64,000 bases of DNA from Enterobacter pseudoroggenkampii (GCF_026420145.1 NZ_JAPMLV010000001.1:2663192-2727191), one strand, 5' to 3'; numbered from the stretch's first letter, positions 41,459 through 53,902 are shown. Translations and numbers: made by a program. Notes: generated by a model not told the origin, from the sequence alone.

Positions 41459-42166
41459 CTAACGTTTCGGCACAAACTGCCTGAATAATTCGCGGCTCTT
41501 TAAGGGCTTGCCGCCAAGATACGGCTTGAGGGCAATCCGGGTAAAGCGTTTTGCTGCGCGCAGGGTATCCTGATCGGGAAACTCGCGCTCATACAGCGCC
41601 CGGAGCTGGCGCCCGGTAAAGGTGCTGTTGTCGATCACGATGCTGGCAATAAAGCCCTTTTCTTCGCGGTAGCGGTAGGTCATGGTGTCTTCAACTTCGT
41701 CACCGCTGCCCGCACAGTGCAGAAAATCGACCCCGTACCCAAGATGGCCCAGCAGCGCCAGTTCAAAACGCCGCAGCGCAGGCTCGGGCGTACCGGTTGC
41801 GCCAGCCAGCGCCTGGATACAGTGCAGATAATCAAAGAAAAGTTCAGAGAAGCGCGTCTCATGTTCAAGAACGCGTGAGATGAGTTCATTGACATACAGG
41901 CCGCTGTAGAGCGTGATGCCTGAGAGAGGAAGCGCCAGGGAGACGGCTTCGGCGCTGCGCAGGGTTTTAACTTCCCCTCGCCCACCAAAACGTACCAGCA
42001 GCGGCGTGAAAGGCTGTAGGGCGCCTTTCAGATTAGAACGTTTGGAACGTGCGCCTTTCGCAACAAGGCGCACGCGGCCCGACTCTTCCGTGAAGACGTC
42101 CAGCATCAGGCTGGTTTCGCTCCAGGGACGACTATGCAGGACGAAAGCACGCTGCCATCCATCCAT
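41459..42166 (-). CDS. recO: DNA repair protein RecO
   Basis: A 235-residue recombination mediator with an N-terminal OB fold (about 1-80) and a helical C-terminal domain. It helps RecR load RecA on SSB-coated DNA. The sequence is near-identical to E. coli RecO but ends at RQFVPKR, seven residues shorter; the loss is in the non-conserved tail. Confidence 0.97.
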   Translation of the reverse strand: MDGWQRAFVLHSRPWSETSLMLDVFTEESGRVRLVAKGARSKRSNLKGALQPFTPLLVRFGGRGEVKTLRSAEAVSLALPLSGITLYSGLYVNELISRVLEHETRFSELFFDYLHCIQALAGATGTPEPALRRFELALLGHLGYGVDFLHCAGSGDEVEDTMTYRYREEKGFIASIVIDNSTFTGRQLRALYEREFPDQDTLRAAKRFTRIALKPYLGGKPLKSRELFRQFVPKR

Positions 42167-42183
42167 ATGCTCGTCGTCTTGAG

Positions 42184-43886
<1,703 letters not shown>

Positions 43887-43944
43887 CTATACACAACGAC
43901 AGGGGATGTCGTTAGTTCGAAGAGATTTATCGGTGAAATAATTC

Positions 43945-43972
43945 GTGTAGCCGCTTTAATTAGCGGCTACAC
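43945..43972 (-). terminator. Hairpin at the end of lepB
   Basis: GTGTAGCCGCT pairs with AGCGGCTACAC around a 6-base loop, just after the lepB stop. It is followed by an AT-rich tract (GAATTATTT) but not a pure T run, so termination is probably partial and rnc may be reached by read-through. Confidence 0.6.
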
Positions 43973-43988
43973 GTTCATTTAGTGAGAA

Positions 43989-44963
43989 TTAATGGATTCC
44001 GCCGATACGACTCAGGCGAACACCGGTCGGCCATTCGCCTTCCTGTTTCTCAAAACTCATCCAGATGGCGGTGGCTTTACCGACCAGATTCGCTTCCGGC
44101 ACAAAGCCCCAGTAACGGCTGTCCGCAGAGTTATCGCGGTTGTCACCCATCATGAAGTAATGTCCTGGCGGTACAATCCAGCTCGCCAGCTGCTGGCCCG
44201 GCTGACGATAGTACATACCCAGCTGATCCTGCGCGATTGGCACGGTGAGGATCCGGTGCGTCACATCGCCCAGCGTCTCTTTGCGCTCAACCAGACGGAT
44301 GCCGTCCTCTTTGGTTTCACCTTTCGGTACCTGGAAGAATCCGCTGGTCGCTTCGCCGCCGTTACGACGGGCGAAAGTCTGCACAAAATCACTTGGCTCA
44401 ACGTTTGAGTAGGTGATTGGCAGCGCGTTTTCACATGCGGTACCGGAGCTGCAGCCCGGCTGAACGGTGACTTCTTTCGCAACCGGATCGTAAGTCACTT
44501 TATCACCCGGCAGACCTACCGCGCGCTTGATGTAGTCCAGGCGCGGATCTTCCGGATATTTGAACACCACAATGTCGCCACGTTTCGGATGACCGGTTTC
44601 GATCAGCGTTTTCTGGTAGATCGGGTCTTTAATGCCGTAGGCAAACTTCTCTACCAGAATAAAATCACCAATCAGCAGCGTTGGCATCATTGAACCTGAT
44701 GGGATCTGGAACGGCTCGTAAATAAACGAACGTACCACCAGCACAATCGCCAGCACCGGAAATACCGAGGCGCCCGTTTCCAGCCAGCCCGGTTTCGGGC
44801 CGACTTTCTTCAGGGTTTTTGCGTCAATCCCATCGCCAGTGGCTGCCTGTGCGGCAGCCTGACGTTCGCGACGTTTTGGAGCGAAGATAAACTTATCCAG
44901 ACACCACAGCAGACCTGTCACCAGGGTAGCAATGACCAGGATCAGGGCAAACATGTTCGCCAT
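43989..44963 (-). CDS. lepB: Signal peptidase I LepB
   Basis: A 324-residue inner membrane serine-lysine protease that cuts signal peptides of exported proteins. Two N-terminal membrane segments (about 4-22 and 60-77) precede the periplasmic domain with the catalytic Ser91 (IPSGSMMPT) and Lys146 (YIKRAVGLPGD). The C-terminal GDNRDNSADSR motif is present. Confidence 0.98.
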   Translation of the reverse strand: MANMFALILVIATLVTGLLWCLDKFIFAPKRRERQAAAQAATGDGIDAKTLKKVGPKPGWLETGASVFPVLAIVLVVRSFIYEPFQIPSGSMMPTLLIGDFILVEKFAYGIKDPIYQKTLIETGHPKRGDIVVFKYPEDPRLDYIKRAVGLPGDKVTYDPVAKEVTVQPGCSSGTACENALPITYSNVEPSDFVQTFARRNGGEATSGFFQVPKGETKEDGIRLVERKETLGDVTHRILTVPIAQDQLGMYYRQPGQQLASWIVPPGHYFMMGDNRDNSADSRYWGFVPEANLVGKATAIWMSFEKQEGEWPTGVRLSRIGGIH

Positions 44964-44978
44964 GCCAACTCCTTAGGG

Positions 44979-46778
44979 TTATTTGCCGTCTTTACCAACA
45001 TGAAGGATGGCAAGGAATGCTTCCTGCGGCAGCTCGACGTTACCGACCTGCTTCATACGCTTCTTACCTTCTTTCTGCTTCTGCAGCAGCTTTTTCTTAC
45101 GGCTGACGTCACCGCCATAGCACTTCGCCAGAACGTTTTTACGCAGCTGTTTCACGGTGGAACGTGCGATAATATGGTTGCCAATGGCCGCCTGAATCGC
45201 GATATCGAACTGCTGACGCGGGATCAGATCTTTCATCTTCTCAACCAGCTCGCGGCCACGGTACGGCGCATTGTCGTTGTGGGTGATCAGCGCCAGCGCA
45301 TCCACACGCTCGCCGTTGATCAGCACGTCCACACGCACCATGTTGGAGGCCTGGAAGCGTTTGAAGTTGTAATCCAGCGACGCATAGCCACGGGAGGTGG
45401 ACTTCAGACGGTCGAAGAAGTCGAGTACCACTTCCGCCATCGGGATTTCGTAGGTCAATGCGACCTGGTTACCGTGGTAAACCATGTTGGTCTGCACGCC
45501 ACGCTTCTCAATACACAGCGTAATAACGTTACCCAGGAATTCCTGCGGCAGCAGCATGTGACACTCTGCAATAGGCTCACGCAGTTCCTGAATGTTGTTC
45601 AGCGGCGGCAGCTTGGACGGGCTATCGACGTAGATCACTTCTTTCGAGGTGGTTTCAACTTCATAGACTACGGTCGGTGCCGTGGTGATCAGGTCCAGAT
45701 CGTATTCACGCTCCAGACGCTCCTGAATGATCTCCATGTGCAGCAGACCGAGGAAGCCACAGCGGAAGCCGAAGCCCAGCGCCGTTGAGCTTTCTGGCTC
45801 GTAGAACAGGGACGCATCGTTCAGGCTCAGTTTACCGAGCGCATCACGGAAGTTTTCGTAGTCGTCAGAGCTAACCGGGAACAGACCCGCGTAAACCTGC
45901 GGTTTTACCTTTTTAAAGCCTGGCAGCGCTTTATCTGCCGGGTTACGCGCACCGGTCAGGGTATCGCCCACCGGCGCGCCGAGGATGTCTTTGATGGCGC
46001 ATACCAGCCAGCCTACCTCGCCGCATGTCAGCTCGGTACGGTCAACCTGTTTTGGCGTGAAGATGCCCAGACGGTCGGCGTTGTAGACCTGTCCGGTACT
46101 CATAACCTTGATTTTGTCGCCTTTGCGCATGGTGCCGTTTTTAATACGCACCAGGGAGACAACGCCCAGATAGTTATCGAACCAGGAGTCGATAATCAGC
46201 GCCTGCAGCGGCGCATCCGGATCGCCTTCCGGGGCCGGAATGTCACGCACCAGGCGTTCCAGCACGTCGGTCACGCCCACACCGGTTTTCGCGGAGCAGC
46301 GCACGGCATCGGTCGCGTCAATGCCGACAATATCTTCAATCTCTTCCGCAACGCGCTCAGGATCGGCGGCTGGCAGGTCGATCTTGTTCAGAACCGGCAC
46401 AACTTCGAGATCCATTTCCATCGCGGTGTAGCAGTTTGCCAGGGTCTGGGCTTCTACGCCCTGCCCGGCATCCACCACCAGCAGCGCGCCTTCACAGGCC
46501 GCGAGCGAACGTGAAACCTCATAGGAGAAGTCAACGTGGCCTGGGGTGTCGATAAAGTTCAGTTGATAGGTTTCACCATCAGCCGCTTTATAATCAAGCG
46601 TAACGCTCTGCGCTTTGATAGTGATACCGCGTTCGCGTTCCAGGTCCATGGAGTCCAGAACCTGGGCTTCCATTTCACGATCAGACAGGCCACCGCAAAT
46701 CTGGATAATACGGTCAGACAGCGTCGACTTACCGTGGTCAATGTGAGCAATGATCGAAAAGTTACGTATGTTCTTCAT
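44979..46778 (-). CDS. lepA: Elongation factor 4 LepA
   Basis: A 599-residue translational GTPase resembling EF-G without domain IV. Switch motifs [19 protein letters not shown] and NKIDLP are in the N-terminal domain and the unique C-terminal domain ends in [17 protein letters not shown]. It acts on ribosomes during initiation or under ionic stress. Directly upstream of lepB with 15 bases between. Confidence 0.98.
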   Translation of the reverse strand: MKNIRNFSIIAHIDHGKSTLSDRIIQICGGLSDREMEAQVLDSMDLERERGITIKAQSVTLDYKAADGETYQLNFIDTPGHVDFSYEVSRSLAACEGALLVVDAGQGVEAQTLANCYTAMEMDLEVVPVLNKIDLPAADPERVAEEIEDIVGIDATDAVRCSAKTGVGVTDVLERLVRDIPAPEGDPDAPLQALIIDSWFDNYLGVVSLVRIKNGTMRKGDKIKVMSTGQVYNADRLGIFTPKQVDRTELTCGEVGWLVCAIKDILGAPVGDTLTGARNPADKALPGFKKVKPQVYAGLFPVSSDDYENFRDALGKLSLNDASLFYEPESSTALGFGFRCGFLGLLHMEIIQERLEREYDLDLITTAPTVVYEVETTSKEVIYVDSPSKLPPLNNIQELREPIAECHMLLPQEFLGNVITLCIEKRGVQTNMVYHGNQVALTYEIPMAEVVLDFFDRLKSTSRGYASLDYNFKRFQASNMVRVDVLINGERVDALALITHNDNAPYRGRELVEKMKDLIPRQQFDIAIQAAIGNHIIARSTVKQLRKNVLAKCYGGDVSRKKKLLQKQKEGKKRMKQVGNVELPQEAFLAILHVGKDGK

Positions 46779-46940
46779 ATAGTTAAATAATTATGCCTTA
46801 CGAATTCCTGGAGGCCGCTGTTCTTAGCCTGACGTTTTTCAGTGCGAAAACGCAGCATTCTACACTACATCCACGCTACCTGGAAATGCACTTAGAGGCA
46901 GCTATAGCGTGAAGAAAGGACGTTTTCTGTTATGGAACGT

Positions 46941-46973
46941 AAAAAATGATAAAGCCCGATGGATCACCGGGCC
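46941..46973 (-). terminator. Terminator of the rpoE-rseABC operon, overlapping the rseC stop
   Basis: On the minus strand GCCCGGTGATCCATCGGGC folds to a hairpin followed by TTTATCATTTTTT. The upstream arm lies within the last codons of rseC. Confidence 0.75.
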
Positions 46974-47440
46974 TCAGAAGAGAGTGTTTCAACACGAAGC
47001 TGGTCTGGCGCCAGCCCAACGCTGAGAATGACAGGCTGCCACTCCTCGCGTGCGGCGAGCGTCGGTGATAGGCCTTTGGCGAGCCAGAATCCCCCCAGAC
47101 CACCTAATGCGGCACCGCACATGGCGGCTCCGTCGGTGCCAAACAGCATCTGGAAAACGCCGCCCATGATAAACAGACCGACCAGCGGAGAGAGATACAC
47201 CAGCATGGCGGAGCTGAGCAGACTGCCTTCCGCGATGCCCAGCTCTACCTTTTGCCCCGCCATCAGCGGCTGTTCACTTGGCACAGAAATCGTGTGCGAT
47301 GTCTGCGGCCCGAGCTTATTCAGCACGCGGCTACCGCAGCCGGCGCGGGATGCACAGCTATTACATGAGGCTTTTACATCGCAGCTCACCAGCGCAATGC
47401 CGTTCTGCCACGAGACAACCGTCGCCCACTCTTTGATCAT
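46964..47440 (-). CDS. rseC: SoxR-reducing system protein RseC
   Basis: A 158-residue inner membrane protein. The N terminus is cysteine-rich (SCDVKASCNSCASRAGCGSRVL, four clustered cysteines likely binding a metal or cluster) and two membrane segments follow (about 75-125). In E. coli RseC helps reduce SoxR and modulates sigma E. It overlaps rseB by four bases. Confidence 0.96.
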   Translation of the reverse strand: MIKEWATVVSWQNGIALVSCDVKASCNSCASRAGCGSRVLNKLGPQTSHTISVPSEQPLMAGQKVELGIAEGSLLSSAMLVYLSPLVGLFIMGGVFQMLFGTDGAAMCGAALGGLGGFWLAKGLSPTLAAREEWQPVILSVGLAPDQLRVETLSSEAR

Positions 47441-48390
47441 TGTGCGGCCCTGAATTTAATGCTGTCGGAGATGCGCTTCGCCGTTTGCGGAGGAAGTTCA
47501 CCCACAATGGTGATCTCCGCGTTATCGCGTACCGTTGTACTTACCGTACGACGACCGGTACGCAGCATTTGTTCGGCGCTGTTTGCCGTTGCGCGATTAA
47601 TATTCACCGAGAAACTGAACAAACCATCGGAATAGAGGCGCGATTCCACCGGCGTTTCAATCGTTGGAAGCTGACGACGGCTGCTGGACACTTCGCTAAA
47701 CCCTTGCGGGATCCAGGCAGGTACCCAGTTGAAATTAACGGAGTCTCCTGCCGGAACAGAAAGCAGCGGCGGCAGGCTGGCCTTAGCCAGGTTCTGCATG
47801 CTGTTACCAACCTGATTGTTCACGCTGAAGGAGATCACCCGGAACTGTTCCAGCGTTTCACCGTCACGGTCGAGGAGATCAACACGCATGGGGAGTTTGG
47901 TTTCCGCGTCGATCCAGACAATATAGCTGTAGCGCGTTCCGTCCCGGGCAACAACCCGAATCACCTCGCACAGTCTGTCCGCGATGCGGGTACGCCCTAC
48001 CGAAATAAAATCGTAGTAAGGGGCAAGCCGTTTGAAATCGGTGTAAATGAGTGACGGCAGAGAATCAACGATATAATCGCCATTCAGCGTGAAAGGTTCC
48101 AGGCCTGGCTCGAAATAGCTGATTTCATTACCACGCTGGACAACTTCCCGACGCGGGCCATCCATCTGTAAAAGCTGGGCGAGCGGCTGGTTATCAAGAC
48201 GGGCATGACGATAGCGTAACGACTCGACGCCCTGCTTATTGATGCTGATAAATGCCAACTCGTAATTGAGTGACTGGCTGGCCAGATTCATTTGCTGCAA
48301 CAACGCCCCGGATGATACATCAGCCGAGGCGTTGGCAGAGAAGAACAGGCTACCCGCCATCAGAGACATGGCGAACCAAAGTTGCTTCAT
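47437..48390 (-). CDS. rseB: Sigma-E regulatory protein RseB
   Basis: A 317-residue periplasmic protein with a signal peptide (first about 23 residues, ending SANASA). It binds the periplasmic part of RseA and shields it from DegS; LPS intermediates release it. An N-terminal LolA-like domain and smaller C-terminal domain are expected from the family. Starts on the last base of the rseA stop codon. Confidence 0.97.
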   Translation of the reverse strand: MKQLWFAMSLMAGSLFFSANASADVSSGALLQQMNLASQSLNYELAFISINKQGVESLRYRHARLDNQPLAQLLQMDGPRREVVQRGNEISYFEPGLEPFTLNGDYIVDSLPSLIYTDFKRLAPYYDFISVGRTRIADRLCEVIRVVARDGTRYSYIVWIDAETKLPMRVDLLDRDGETLEQFRVISFSVNNQVGNSMQNLAKASLPPLLSVPAGDSVNFNWVPAWIPQGFSEVSSSRRQLPTIETPVESRLYSDGLFSFSVNINRATANSAEQMLRTGRRTVSTTVRDNAEITIVGELPPQTAKRISDSIKFRAAQ

Positions 48391-49040
48391 TACTGCGATT
48401 GCGTTCCTAAAGTTTGGTTTCCGGGCACCTGCACAGCAGCTTGCTGTGTCTGGGCCTGCTCAAACTGAAGCTGTTCAGAGTGCAGGCGACGCTGCAACTC
48501 GTAATCCTGCAACATCGCATTAATGCGACGGCGCTGCTCCTGAACCTGCTGCTGCTGACCGCCGCTGGCGGAAGCATCAGCCGGTACGCCCAGGCTTACC
48601 GGGCTGGCTTTGCCCATCATCGGCAGTGTGTTAAACACTGGCGCTTCTGGCTGCTGATTAGTTTCAGACTGAGTATTATAGTGCTGGACGCCAACGATAA
48701 CTGCAAGCGATACGCATGCAGCCACACCCATTTGGGTAAGCTGGCTGGCCCACGGACGCACCTTTTGCCAGAACGGCATTTTCTGCCACTGGTGAGGTGC
48801 GGGTTGAGCTTCAGGAATCAGCGGAGTGGTCTGATGAACAGGCTCATTCTCAATCGCCGCCATGACGCGGGCTGAGATATCGAAATGGAGAACCTCGCCG
48901 GTGTCACCGCGAAGGGTGTCACGGATGAGATGGTAACTCTCCCAGGTCTCTTGCATTTCGGGAGAATGAGACAGCTCGTTGAGCAGCTCACTATCAACCG
49001 TTTCACCATCCATTAAAGCGGAAAGTTTTTCTTTCTGCAT
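48390..49040 (-). CDS. rseA: Anti-sigma-E factor RseA
   Basis: A 216-residue single-pass inner membrane protein, the same length as in E. coli. Its cytoplasmic N-terminal domain (about 1-90) binds sigma E, a membrane helix lies at about 100-118 (MGVAACVSLAVIVGV), and the periplasmic tail is cleaved by DegS and then RseP under envelope stress. The tail is Gln-rich. The start MQKEKLSALMDG matches the family, and the frame runs 27 codons further upstream without support. Confidence 0.97.
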   Translation of the reverse strand: MQKEKLSALMDGETVDSELLNELSHSPEMQETWESYHLIRDTLRGDTGEVLHFDISARVMAAIENEPVHQTTPLIPEAQPAPHQWQKMPFWQKVRPWASQLTQMGVAACVSLAVIVGVQHYNTQSETNQQPEAPVFNTLPMMGKASPVSLGVPADASASGGQQQQVQEQRRRINAMLQDYELQRRLHSEQLQFEQAQTQQAAVQVPGNQTLGTQSQ

Positions 49041-49071
49041 GCCTAATACCTTTTCCAGTATCCCGCTATCG

Positions 49072-49647
49072 TCAACGCCTGATAAGCGGTTGAACTTTAT
49101 TATCAATAGCTTCTCGCGCACGGAAAATTCGTGAACGTACCGTGCCGACCGGACAATCCATGATAGCGGCTATCTCTTCATAGCTCAGACCATCAAGCTC
49201 CCGTAACGTAATTGCCATGCGTAAATCTTCCGGGAGCGACTCGATCGTGCGAAAAACGATTTGTCTCAGTTCTTCTGACAACATTAAGTTCTCAGGGTTC
49301 GAAATTTCTTTCAATGCGCCGCCACTTTCGAAGTTTTCGGCGTCGATTGCGTCCACATCACTAGAAGGCGGACGACGGCCCTGAGCGACCAGATAATTCT
49401 TTGCCGTATTGACCGCAATACGGTACAGCCAGGTATAAAAAGCACTATCTCCCCGGAACGAATCCAGCGCGCGATAGGCCTTAATAAAAGACTCTTGCAC
49501 CACATCAGGCACATCGCCTGACGGTACATAGCGGGAAACCAGGCTCGCCACCTTATGCTGGTAGCGCACCACCAGTAAGTTAAAGGCTTTCTGATCTCCC
49601 TTCTGGACCCGTTCAACCAGGACCTGGTCCGTTAACTGCTCGCTCAT
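49072..49647 (-). CDS. rpoE: RNA polymerase sigma factor RpoE (sigma 24)
   Basis: A 191-residue ECF sigma factor for envelope stress, almost identical to E. coli. Region 2 (about 1-90, with YTWLYRIAVNTAKNYL) and region 4 (about 125-185, LDGLSYEEIAAIMDCPVGTVRSRIFRAR) are complete. The ATG at 49647 follows a GGGGAGA ribosome site; the frame continues upstream eleven codons to a GTG but that segment is the leader. A sigma-E promoter 85 bases upstream gives autoactivation. Confidence 0.98.
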   Translation of the reverse strand: MSEQLTDQVLVERVQKGDQKAFNLLVVRYQHKVASLVSRYVPSGDVPDVVQESFIKAYRALDSFRGDSAFYTWLYRIAVNTAKNYLVAQGRRPPSSDVDAIDAENFESGGALKEISNPENLMLSEELRQIVFRTIESLPEDLRMAITLRELDGLSYEEIAAIMDCPVGTVRSRIFRAREAIDNKVQPLIRR

Positions 49648-49751
49648 CCGAGGTAATGTCTCCCCAAACCTAAATTCCACGCGTTATCGAAACGCCACTC
49701 TAAAAATACCGCACTTTGAGCAAGCACCGAATTAGAGTGTCTGATCTTCAA
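49644..49751 (-). CDS. Possible leader peptide ORF translationally coupled to rpoE (RseD-like)
   Basis: A 35-codon open frame (starting TTG, peptide MKIRHSNSV... ending RHYLG) has its TGA overlapping the rpoE ATG as ATGA. In E. coli an rpoE leader peptide, RseD, is reported in this position and links CsrA to RpoE level. The start here is uncertain: the frame is open ten codons further, and no strong ribosome site is seen. Conserved position is the main support. Confidence 0.4.
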   Translation of the reverse strand: MKIRHSNSVLAQSAVFLEWRFDNAWNLGLGRHYLG

Positions 49752-49759
49752 TAAGTTCC
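49732..49759 (-). promoter_or_regulatory. Sigma-E autoregulatory promoter of rpoE
   Basis: On the minus strand GGAACTT, a 16-base spacer and TCTAA fit the sigma-E consensus exactly. Transcription would start near 49726, about 80 bases before the rpoE ATG. Confidence 0.88.
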
Positions 49760-50030
49760 GTAACGCCTTTGTTTTTGTTCATCGCGCCGCAGACTGTTCA
49801 TTTTCTCTCATTATAAGTCTGTTCACGATACGCACCACTTTCTGACAAGAAACATCTTTTTCCCGCCAGAAGAGTAACGCAACACAGGCTTTATTTCACC
49901 ACAAAATCTGACGCTAACGATCTGCTTCGCAAAATAATTTCACTCATTTACCCTCCGTTTACCTCCGCTTACGCGTTTAGCCATTGCAACATCCGCTAAA
50001 AAAAACGTGCGATATATCGCATTCGAGTGC

Positions 50031-50036
50031 TATTCT
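50031..50036 (+). promoter_or_regulatory. Extended -10 box of nadB
   Basis: TGC-TATTCT is an extended -10 element 35 bases before the nadB ATG. It implies a leader of about 28 bases. The remaining part of the 423-base rpoE-nadB interval (about 49760-50030) is AT-rich, with no further gene seen. Confidence 0.5.
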
Positions 50037-50046
50037 GACTCAACAC

Positions 50047-50064
50047 TGTTTAGTAAATTAAACA
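50047..50064 (+). promoter_or_regulatory. NadR operator at nadB
   Basis: TGTTTA-GTAAAT-TAAACA is a perfect 18-base NadR palindrome. It ends seven bases before the nadB ATG, so bound NadR would block early transcription when NAD is ample. Confidence 0.9.
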
Positions 50065-50070
50065 ACAATC

Positions 50071-51690
50071 ATGAACACAACACCTGAACTCCATTGTGAT
50101 GTACTGATCATCGGCAGCGGCGCTGCCGGTCTCTCTCTGGCGCTGCGCCTGGCCGAGCATCAAAACGTTATCGTTCTGAGTAAAGGACCGATAAGTGAAG
50201 GTTCCACGTTTTATGCCCAGGGTGGCATTGCCGCCGTGTTTGATGAGACAGACAGCATTGCTTCCCACGTCGACGATACGCTGATTGCCGGGGCCGGGAT
50301 CGTGGATGCGCATGCCGCAGAGTTTGTCGCCAGCAATGCCCGCCACTGCGTGCAGTGGCTCATCGACCAGGGCGTATTGTTCGATACGCAGGTTCAACCC
50401 AATGGTGAAGAGAGCTACCACCTGACGCGCGAAGGCGGCCATAGCCACCGCCGCATCCTGCACGCAGCGGATGCCACCGGTAAAGAAGTGGAAACGACGC
50501 TGGTCAGTAAAGCGCTGAACCATCCTAATATTCGGGTGCTCGAGCGAAGTAACGCCGTCGACCTGATTATCTCCGACAAGATTGGCCTGCCGGGCACGCG
50601 TCGCGTGGTGGGCGCCTGGGTCTGGAACCGCAATAAAGAGAAGGTGGAAACCTGCCGGGCGAAGGCCGTGGTGCTGGCCACGGGCGGCGCCTCTAAAGTG
50701 TATCAGTACACCACGAACCCGGACATTGCCTCCGGAGACGGTATCGCGATGGCCTGGCGCGCCGGCTGCCGGGTGGCGAACCTCGAGTTTAATCAGTTTC
50801 ACCCAACCGCCCTGTTCCACCCTCAGGCGCGCAACTTCCTGCTGACGGAAGCCCTGCGCGGTGAAGGCGCTTATCTGAAACGCCCTGACGGCACCCGCTT
50901 TATGCCGGACTTTGACTCTCGTGGCGAACTGGCTCCGCGCGATATCGTTGCCCGCGCCATCGACCATGAAATGAAGCGTCTTGGCGTGGATTGCATGTAT
51001 CTTGATATCAGCCACAAGCCTGCAGAGTTTATTCGCCAGCACTTCCCGATGATTTACGAAAAGTTGCTCAACCTTGGCATCGATTTAACGCGCGATCCGG
51101 TGCCGATTGTGCCAGCCGCCCACTATACCTGCGGTGGGGTCATGGTTGACGATCATGGGCGTACCGATGTCGATGGCCTGTATGCTATCGGTGAGGTCAG
51201 CTATACCGGGCTACACGGCGCGAACCGTATGGCCTCTAACTCACTGCTTGAGTGCCTGGTGTACGGCTGGTCAGCAGCGGAAGACATCGCGAAGCGCATG
51301 CCTTATGCCCGTGAAACAGAGCATCTGCCTGCCTGGGATGAAAGTCGGGTGGATAATCCGGACGAGCTGGTCGTGATCCAGCATAACTGGCATGAGCTAC
51401 GGCTGTTTATGTGGGACTACGTGGGGATTGTGCGCACCACGAAACGCCTGGAGCGCGCCTTGCGCCGCATCACCATGCTGCAGCAGGAAATTGATGAGTA
51501 TTATGCCAATTTCCGCGTATCCAATAACCTGCTGGAGCTGCGCAATCTGGTGCAGGTTGCCGAGCTGATCGTTCGCTGCGCGATGATGCGTAAAGAGAGC
51601 CGTGGACTGCACTATACGCTGGACTACCCGGATCAGCTTGCTGAATCCGGCCCCTCGATCCTCGCCCCTCAGGTTTACATAAACAGATAA
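50071..51690 (+). CDS. nadB: L-aspartate oxidase NadB
   Basis: A 539-residue flavoenzyme that oxidises aspartate to iminoaspartate, the first step of de novo NAD synthesis. The FAD motif [13 protein letters not shown] is near residues 11-23, and [15 protein letters not shown] and [22 protein letters not shown] are family signatures. No clear ribosome site precedes the ATG; the NadR box occupies that place. The long open frame antisense to it is a shadow. Overlaps trmN by 16 bases at the 3' ends. Confidence 0.98.
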   Translation: MNTTPELHCDVLIIGSGAAGLSLALRLAEHQNVIVLSKGPISEGSTFYAQGGIAAVFDETDSIASHVDDTLIAGAGIVDAHAAEFVASNARHCVQWLIDQGVLFDTQVQPNGEESYHLTREGGHSHRRILHAADATGKEVETTLVSKALNHPNIRVLERSNAVDLIISDKIGLPGTRRVVGAWVWNRNKEKVETCRAKAVVLATGGASKVYQYTTNPDIASGDGIAMAWRAGCRVANLEFNQFHPTALFHPQARNFLLTEALRGEGAYLKRPDGTRFMPDFDSRGELAPRDIVARAIDHEMKRLGVDCMYLDISHKPAEFIRQHFPMIYEKLLNLGIDLTRDPVPIVPAAHYTCGGVMVDDHGRTDVDGLYAIGEVSYTGLHGANRMASNSLLECLVYGWSAAEDIAKRMPYARETEHLPAWDESRVDNPDELVVIQHNWHELRLFMWDYVGIVRTTKRLERALRRITMLQQEIDEYYANFRVSNNLLELRNLVQVAELIVRCAMMRKESRGLHYTLDYPDQLAESGPSILAPQVYINR

Positions 51691-52412
51691 AACGCCTGGG
51701 TCAGAGCAGTGTAATCTTCGGAATAACGCTGGTCTGGCCCACGGATCACCATTCGGTCATTAAAGCATTCACCCTCTTTTGGCGAGAGCGCCAGCAGCAC
51801 GCGGTGCGGCAGTCGTCCTTCCGTATCCGAAATATCGGTACGCAGACGTAACGTCCAGCCGATCTCCTGCGCGATACCGATGAACGTGTTGCCGGTACTC
51901 TCAGGCAGGACCACGCAGAAAAAACCTTCTTCGGAGATGAGTTCCGCCGCACTGGTGAGCAGCGCTTTATGATCGAGGGAGCCGGTATAACGCGCCTGTT
52001 CACGCTCGGGTGTCCCGCACTCAACGCCGGGCTCGTAGTAGGGAGGGTTGCTGACGATCAGATCGTAACGCGCGGTTTGTTCAGGCGCCCAGGCGAGCAC
52101 ATCGGCGCAGTCCACTTTCATGCGGGCAGCCCAGGGGGATTCGGCCACATTTTCACTTGCCTGCTCTGCCGCCTGCGCATCCAGTTCGACGGCATCGATG
52201 GTGACATGTTCTTCCGTGCGCTGCGCCAGCATTAACGCCACCAGCCCGCTGCCGGTACCGATATCAAGAATACGCTTAACCCCTGCGACAGGCGCCCACG
52301 CGCCCAGTAAAATACCGTCCGTACCGACCTTCATGGCACAGCGATCGTGAGCGACAAAAAATTGTTTAAACGTAAAACCATCGCGGCGCAGCTGCGCTTT
52401 GAGTTGAGACAT
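51675..52412 (-). CDS. trmN: tRNA1(Val) (adenine(37)-N6)-methyltransferase TrmN
   Basis: A 245-residue methyltransferase, the same length as E. coli TrmN (YfiC). The SAM-binding motif [14 protein letters not shown] is near residue 48 and the catalytic NPPYYEPG near 125. The ATG at 52412 gives the family length with AAGG upstream; the frame is open much further upstream but that part lacks similarity. Confidence 0.96.
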   Translation of the reverse strand: MSQLKAQLRRDGFTFKQFFVAHDRCAMKVGTDGILLGAWAPVAGVKRILDIGTGSGLVALMLAQRTEEHVTIDAVELDAQAAEQASENVAESPWAARMKVDCADVLAWAPEQTARYDLIVSNPPYYEPGVECGTPEREQARYTGSLDHKALLTSAAELISEEGFFCVVLPESTGNTFIGIAQEIGWTLRLRTDISDTEGRLPHRVLLALSPKEGECFNDRMVIRGPDQRYSEDYTALTQAFYLFM

Positions 52413-52544
52413 GTCGGAGCAACCTTCTAAGTGAAACTGGAGTAGCATAGGGGAAAGCGAAGTGGCCGAAAAGCGATATCCATACAAACAGATGAAGATT
52501 ACAGCCGTAACGTCTATAATCAGCGCCCCACACAGAGGTAGAAC

Positions 52545-53873
52545 ATGACTGTAACGACTTTTTCCGAACTTGAACTCGATGAAAGCCTGCTCAATGCACT
52601 TGAGAGCAAAGGCTTTACACGCCCGACCGCCATTCAGGCAGCGGCCATTCCGCCTGCGCTTGAGGGCCGCGATGTGCTCGGTTCTGCGCCAACCGGCACG
52701 GGGAAGACAGCAGCCTATTTGCTGCCTGTGTTGCAGCATCTGCTCGATTTTCCACGTAAAAAATCTGGCCCGCCGCGTATTTTAATCCTGACGCCGACGC
52801 GCGAACTGGCCATGCAGGTGGCCGAGCACGCGCGTGAACTCGCGGCAAATACCCATCTGGATATCGCGACCATCACCGGCGGCGTTGCGTATATGAACCA
52901 CGCCGAAGTGTTCAGCGAAAACCAGGACATCGTCGTTGCGACGACGGGCCGCCTGCTGCAGTATATTAAAGAAGAGAACTTCGACTGCCGCGCGGTTGAA
53001 ACGCTGATCCTCGACGAAGCCGACCGTATGCTGGACATGGGCTTCGCACAGGATATCGAGCACATTGCCGGGGAAACGCGCTGGCGTAACCAGACGATGC
53101 TGTTCTCTGCCACCCTCGAAGGGGAAGCGATTAAAGACTTCGCAGAGCGTCTGCTGGAAGATCCGGTGGAAGTGTCGGCGACGCCGTCCACCCGTGAGCG
53201 TAAGAAGATCCACCAGTGGTACTACCGCGCGGACAACCTTGAGCACAAGGTCGAATTGCTCAAACACCTGCTGAAGCAGGAAGATGCGCTGCGCACAATC
53301 GTGTTTGTCCGTAAGCGCGAGCGCGTGCATGAGCTGGCAGAAATGCTACGTAACGCCGGGATCAACAACTGCTATCTCGAAGGCGAGATGGCGCAGATCA
53401 AGCGTACCGAAGGCATTAAGCGCCTGACCGATGGCCGCGTTAACGTGCTGGTTGCCACAGACGTGGCCGCTCGCGGGATCGACATTCCGGACGTCAGCCA
53501 CGTCATTAACTTCGATATGCCGCGCAGCGGCGATACCTATCTACACCGTATTGGCCGTACCGGCCGCGCGGGCCGCAAAGGGATTGCTATCTCACTGGTC
53601 GAAGCGCATGACTACCTGCTGCTGCAGAAAATTGGCCGCTATGTTGACGAGCCGCTGAAAGCGCGGGTTATTGACGGCTTGCGCCCAACCACACGTGCGC
53701 CGAGTGAAAAAATGACGGGTAAGCCGTCCAAGAAAGCGCTCGCGAAACGTGCTGAGAGAAAAGAGAAAGAAAAAGAGAAACCGCGCGTGAAGCAGCGCCA
53801 CCGCGATACCAAAAATATTGGTAAGCGCCGTAAGCCAAGCTCTGCCGCACCAGAGACAAAAACGGAAGAGTAA
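52545..53873 (+). CDS. srmB: ATP-dependent RNA helicase SrmB
   Basis: A 442-residue DEAD-box helicase for early 50S ribosome assembly. The Q motif, [41 protein letters not shown] and [13 protein letters not shown] are present in order. The C-terminal tail (about 385-442) is Lys/Arg-rich and would bind RNA. A strong terminator follows. Confidence 0.98.
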   Translation: MTVTTFSELELDESLLNALESKGFTRPTAIQAAAIPPALEGRDVLGSAPTGTGKTAAYLLPVLQHLLDFPRKKSGPPRILILTPTRELAMQVAEHARELAANTHLDIATITGGVAYMNHAEVFSENQDIVVATTGRLLQYIKEENFDCRAVETLILDEADRMLDMGFAQDIEHIAGETRWRNQTMLFSATLEGEAIKDFAERLLEDPVEVSATPSTRERKKIHQWYYRADNLEHKVELLKHLLKQEDALRTIVFVRKRERVHELAEMLRNAGINNCYLEGEMAQIKRTEGIKRLTDGRVNVLVATDVAARGIDIPDVSHVINFDMPRSGDTYLHRIGRTGRAGRKGIAISLVEAHDYLLLQKIGRYVDEPLKARVIDGLRPTTRAPSEKMTGKPSKKALAKRAERKEKEKEKPRVKQRHRDTKNIGKRRKPSSAAPETKTEE

Positions 53874-53902
53874 AAAAAGCCGGGGAAATCCCCGGCTTTT
53901 TT
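53873..53902 (+). terminator. Intrinsic terminator of srmB
   Basis: AAAAAAGCCGGGG-AAAT-CCCCGGCTTTTTT. Symmetric, so it could also serve grcA in the opposite direction. Confidence 0.93.

Noticed and set aside
50050..51042. A 330-codon minus-strand frame over nadB
   Set aside because: No domain or start signal, and nadB on the other strand is complete.
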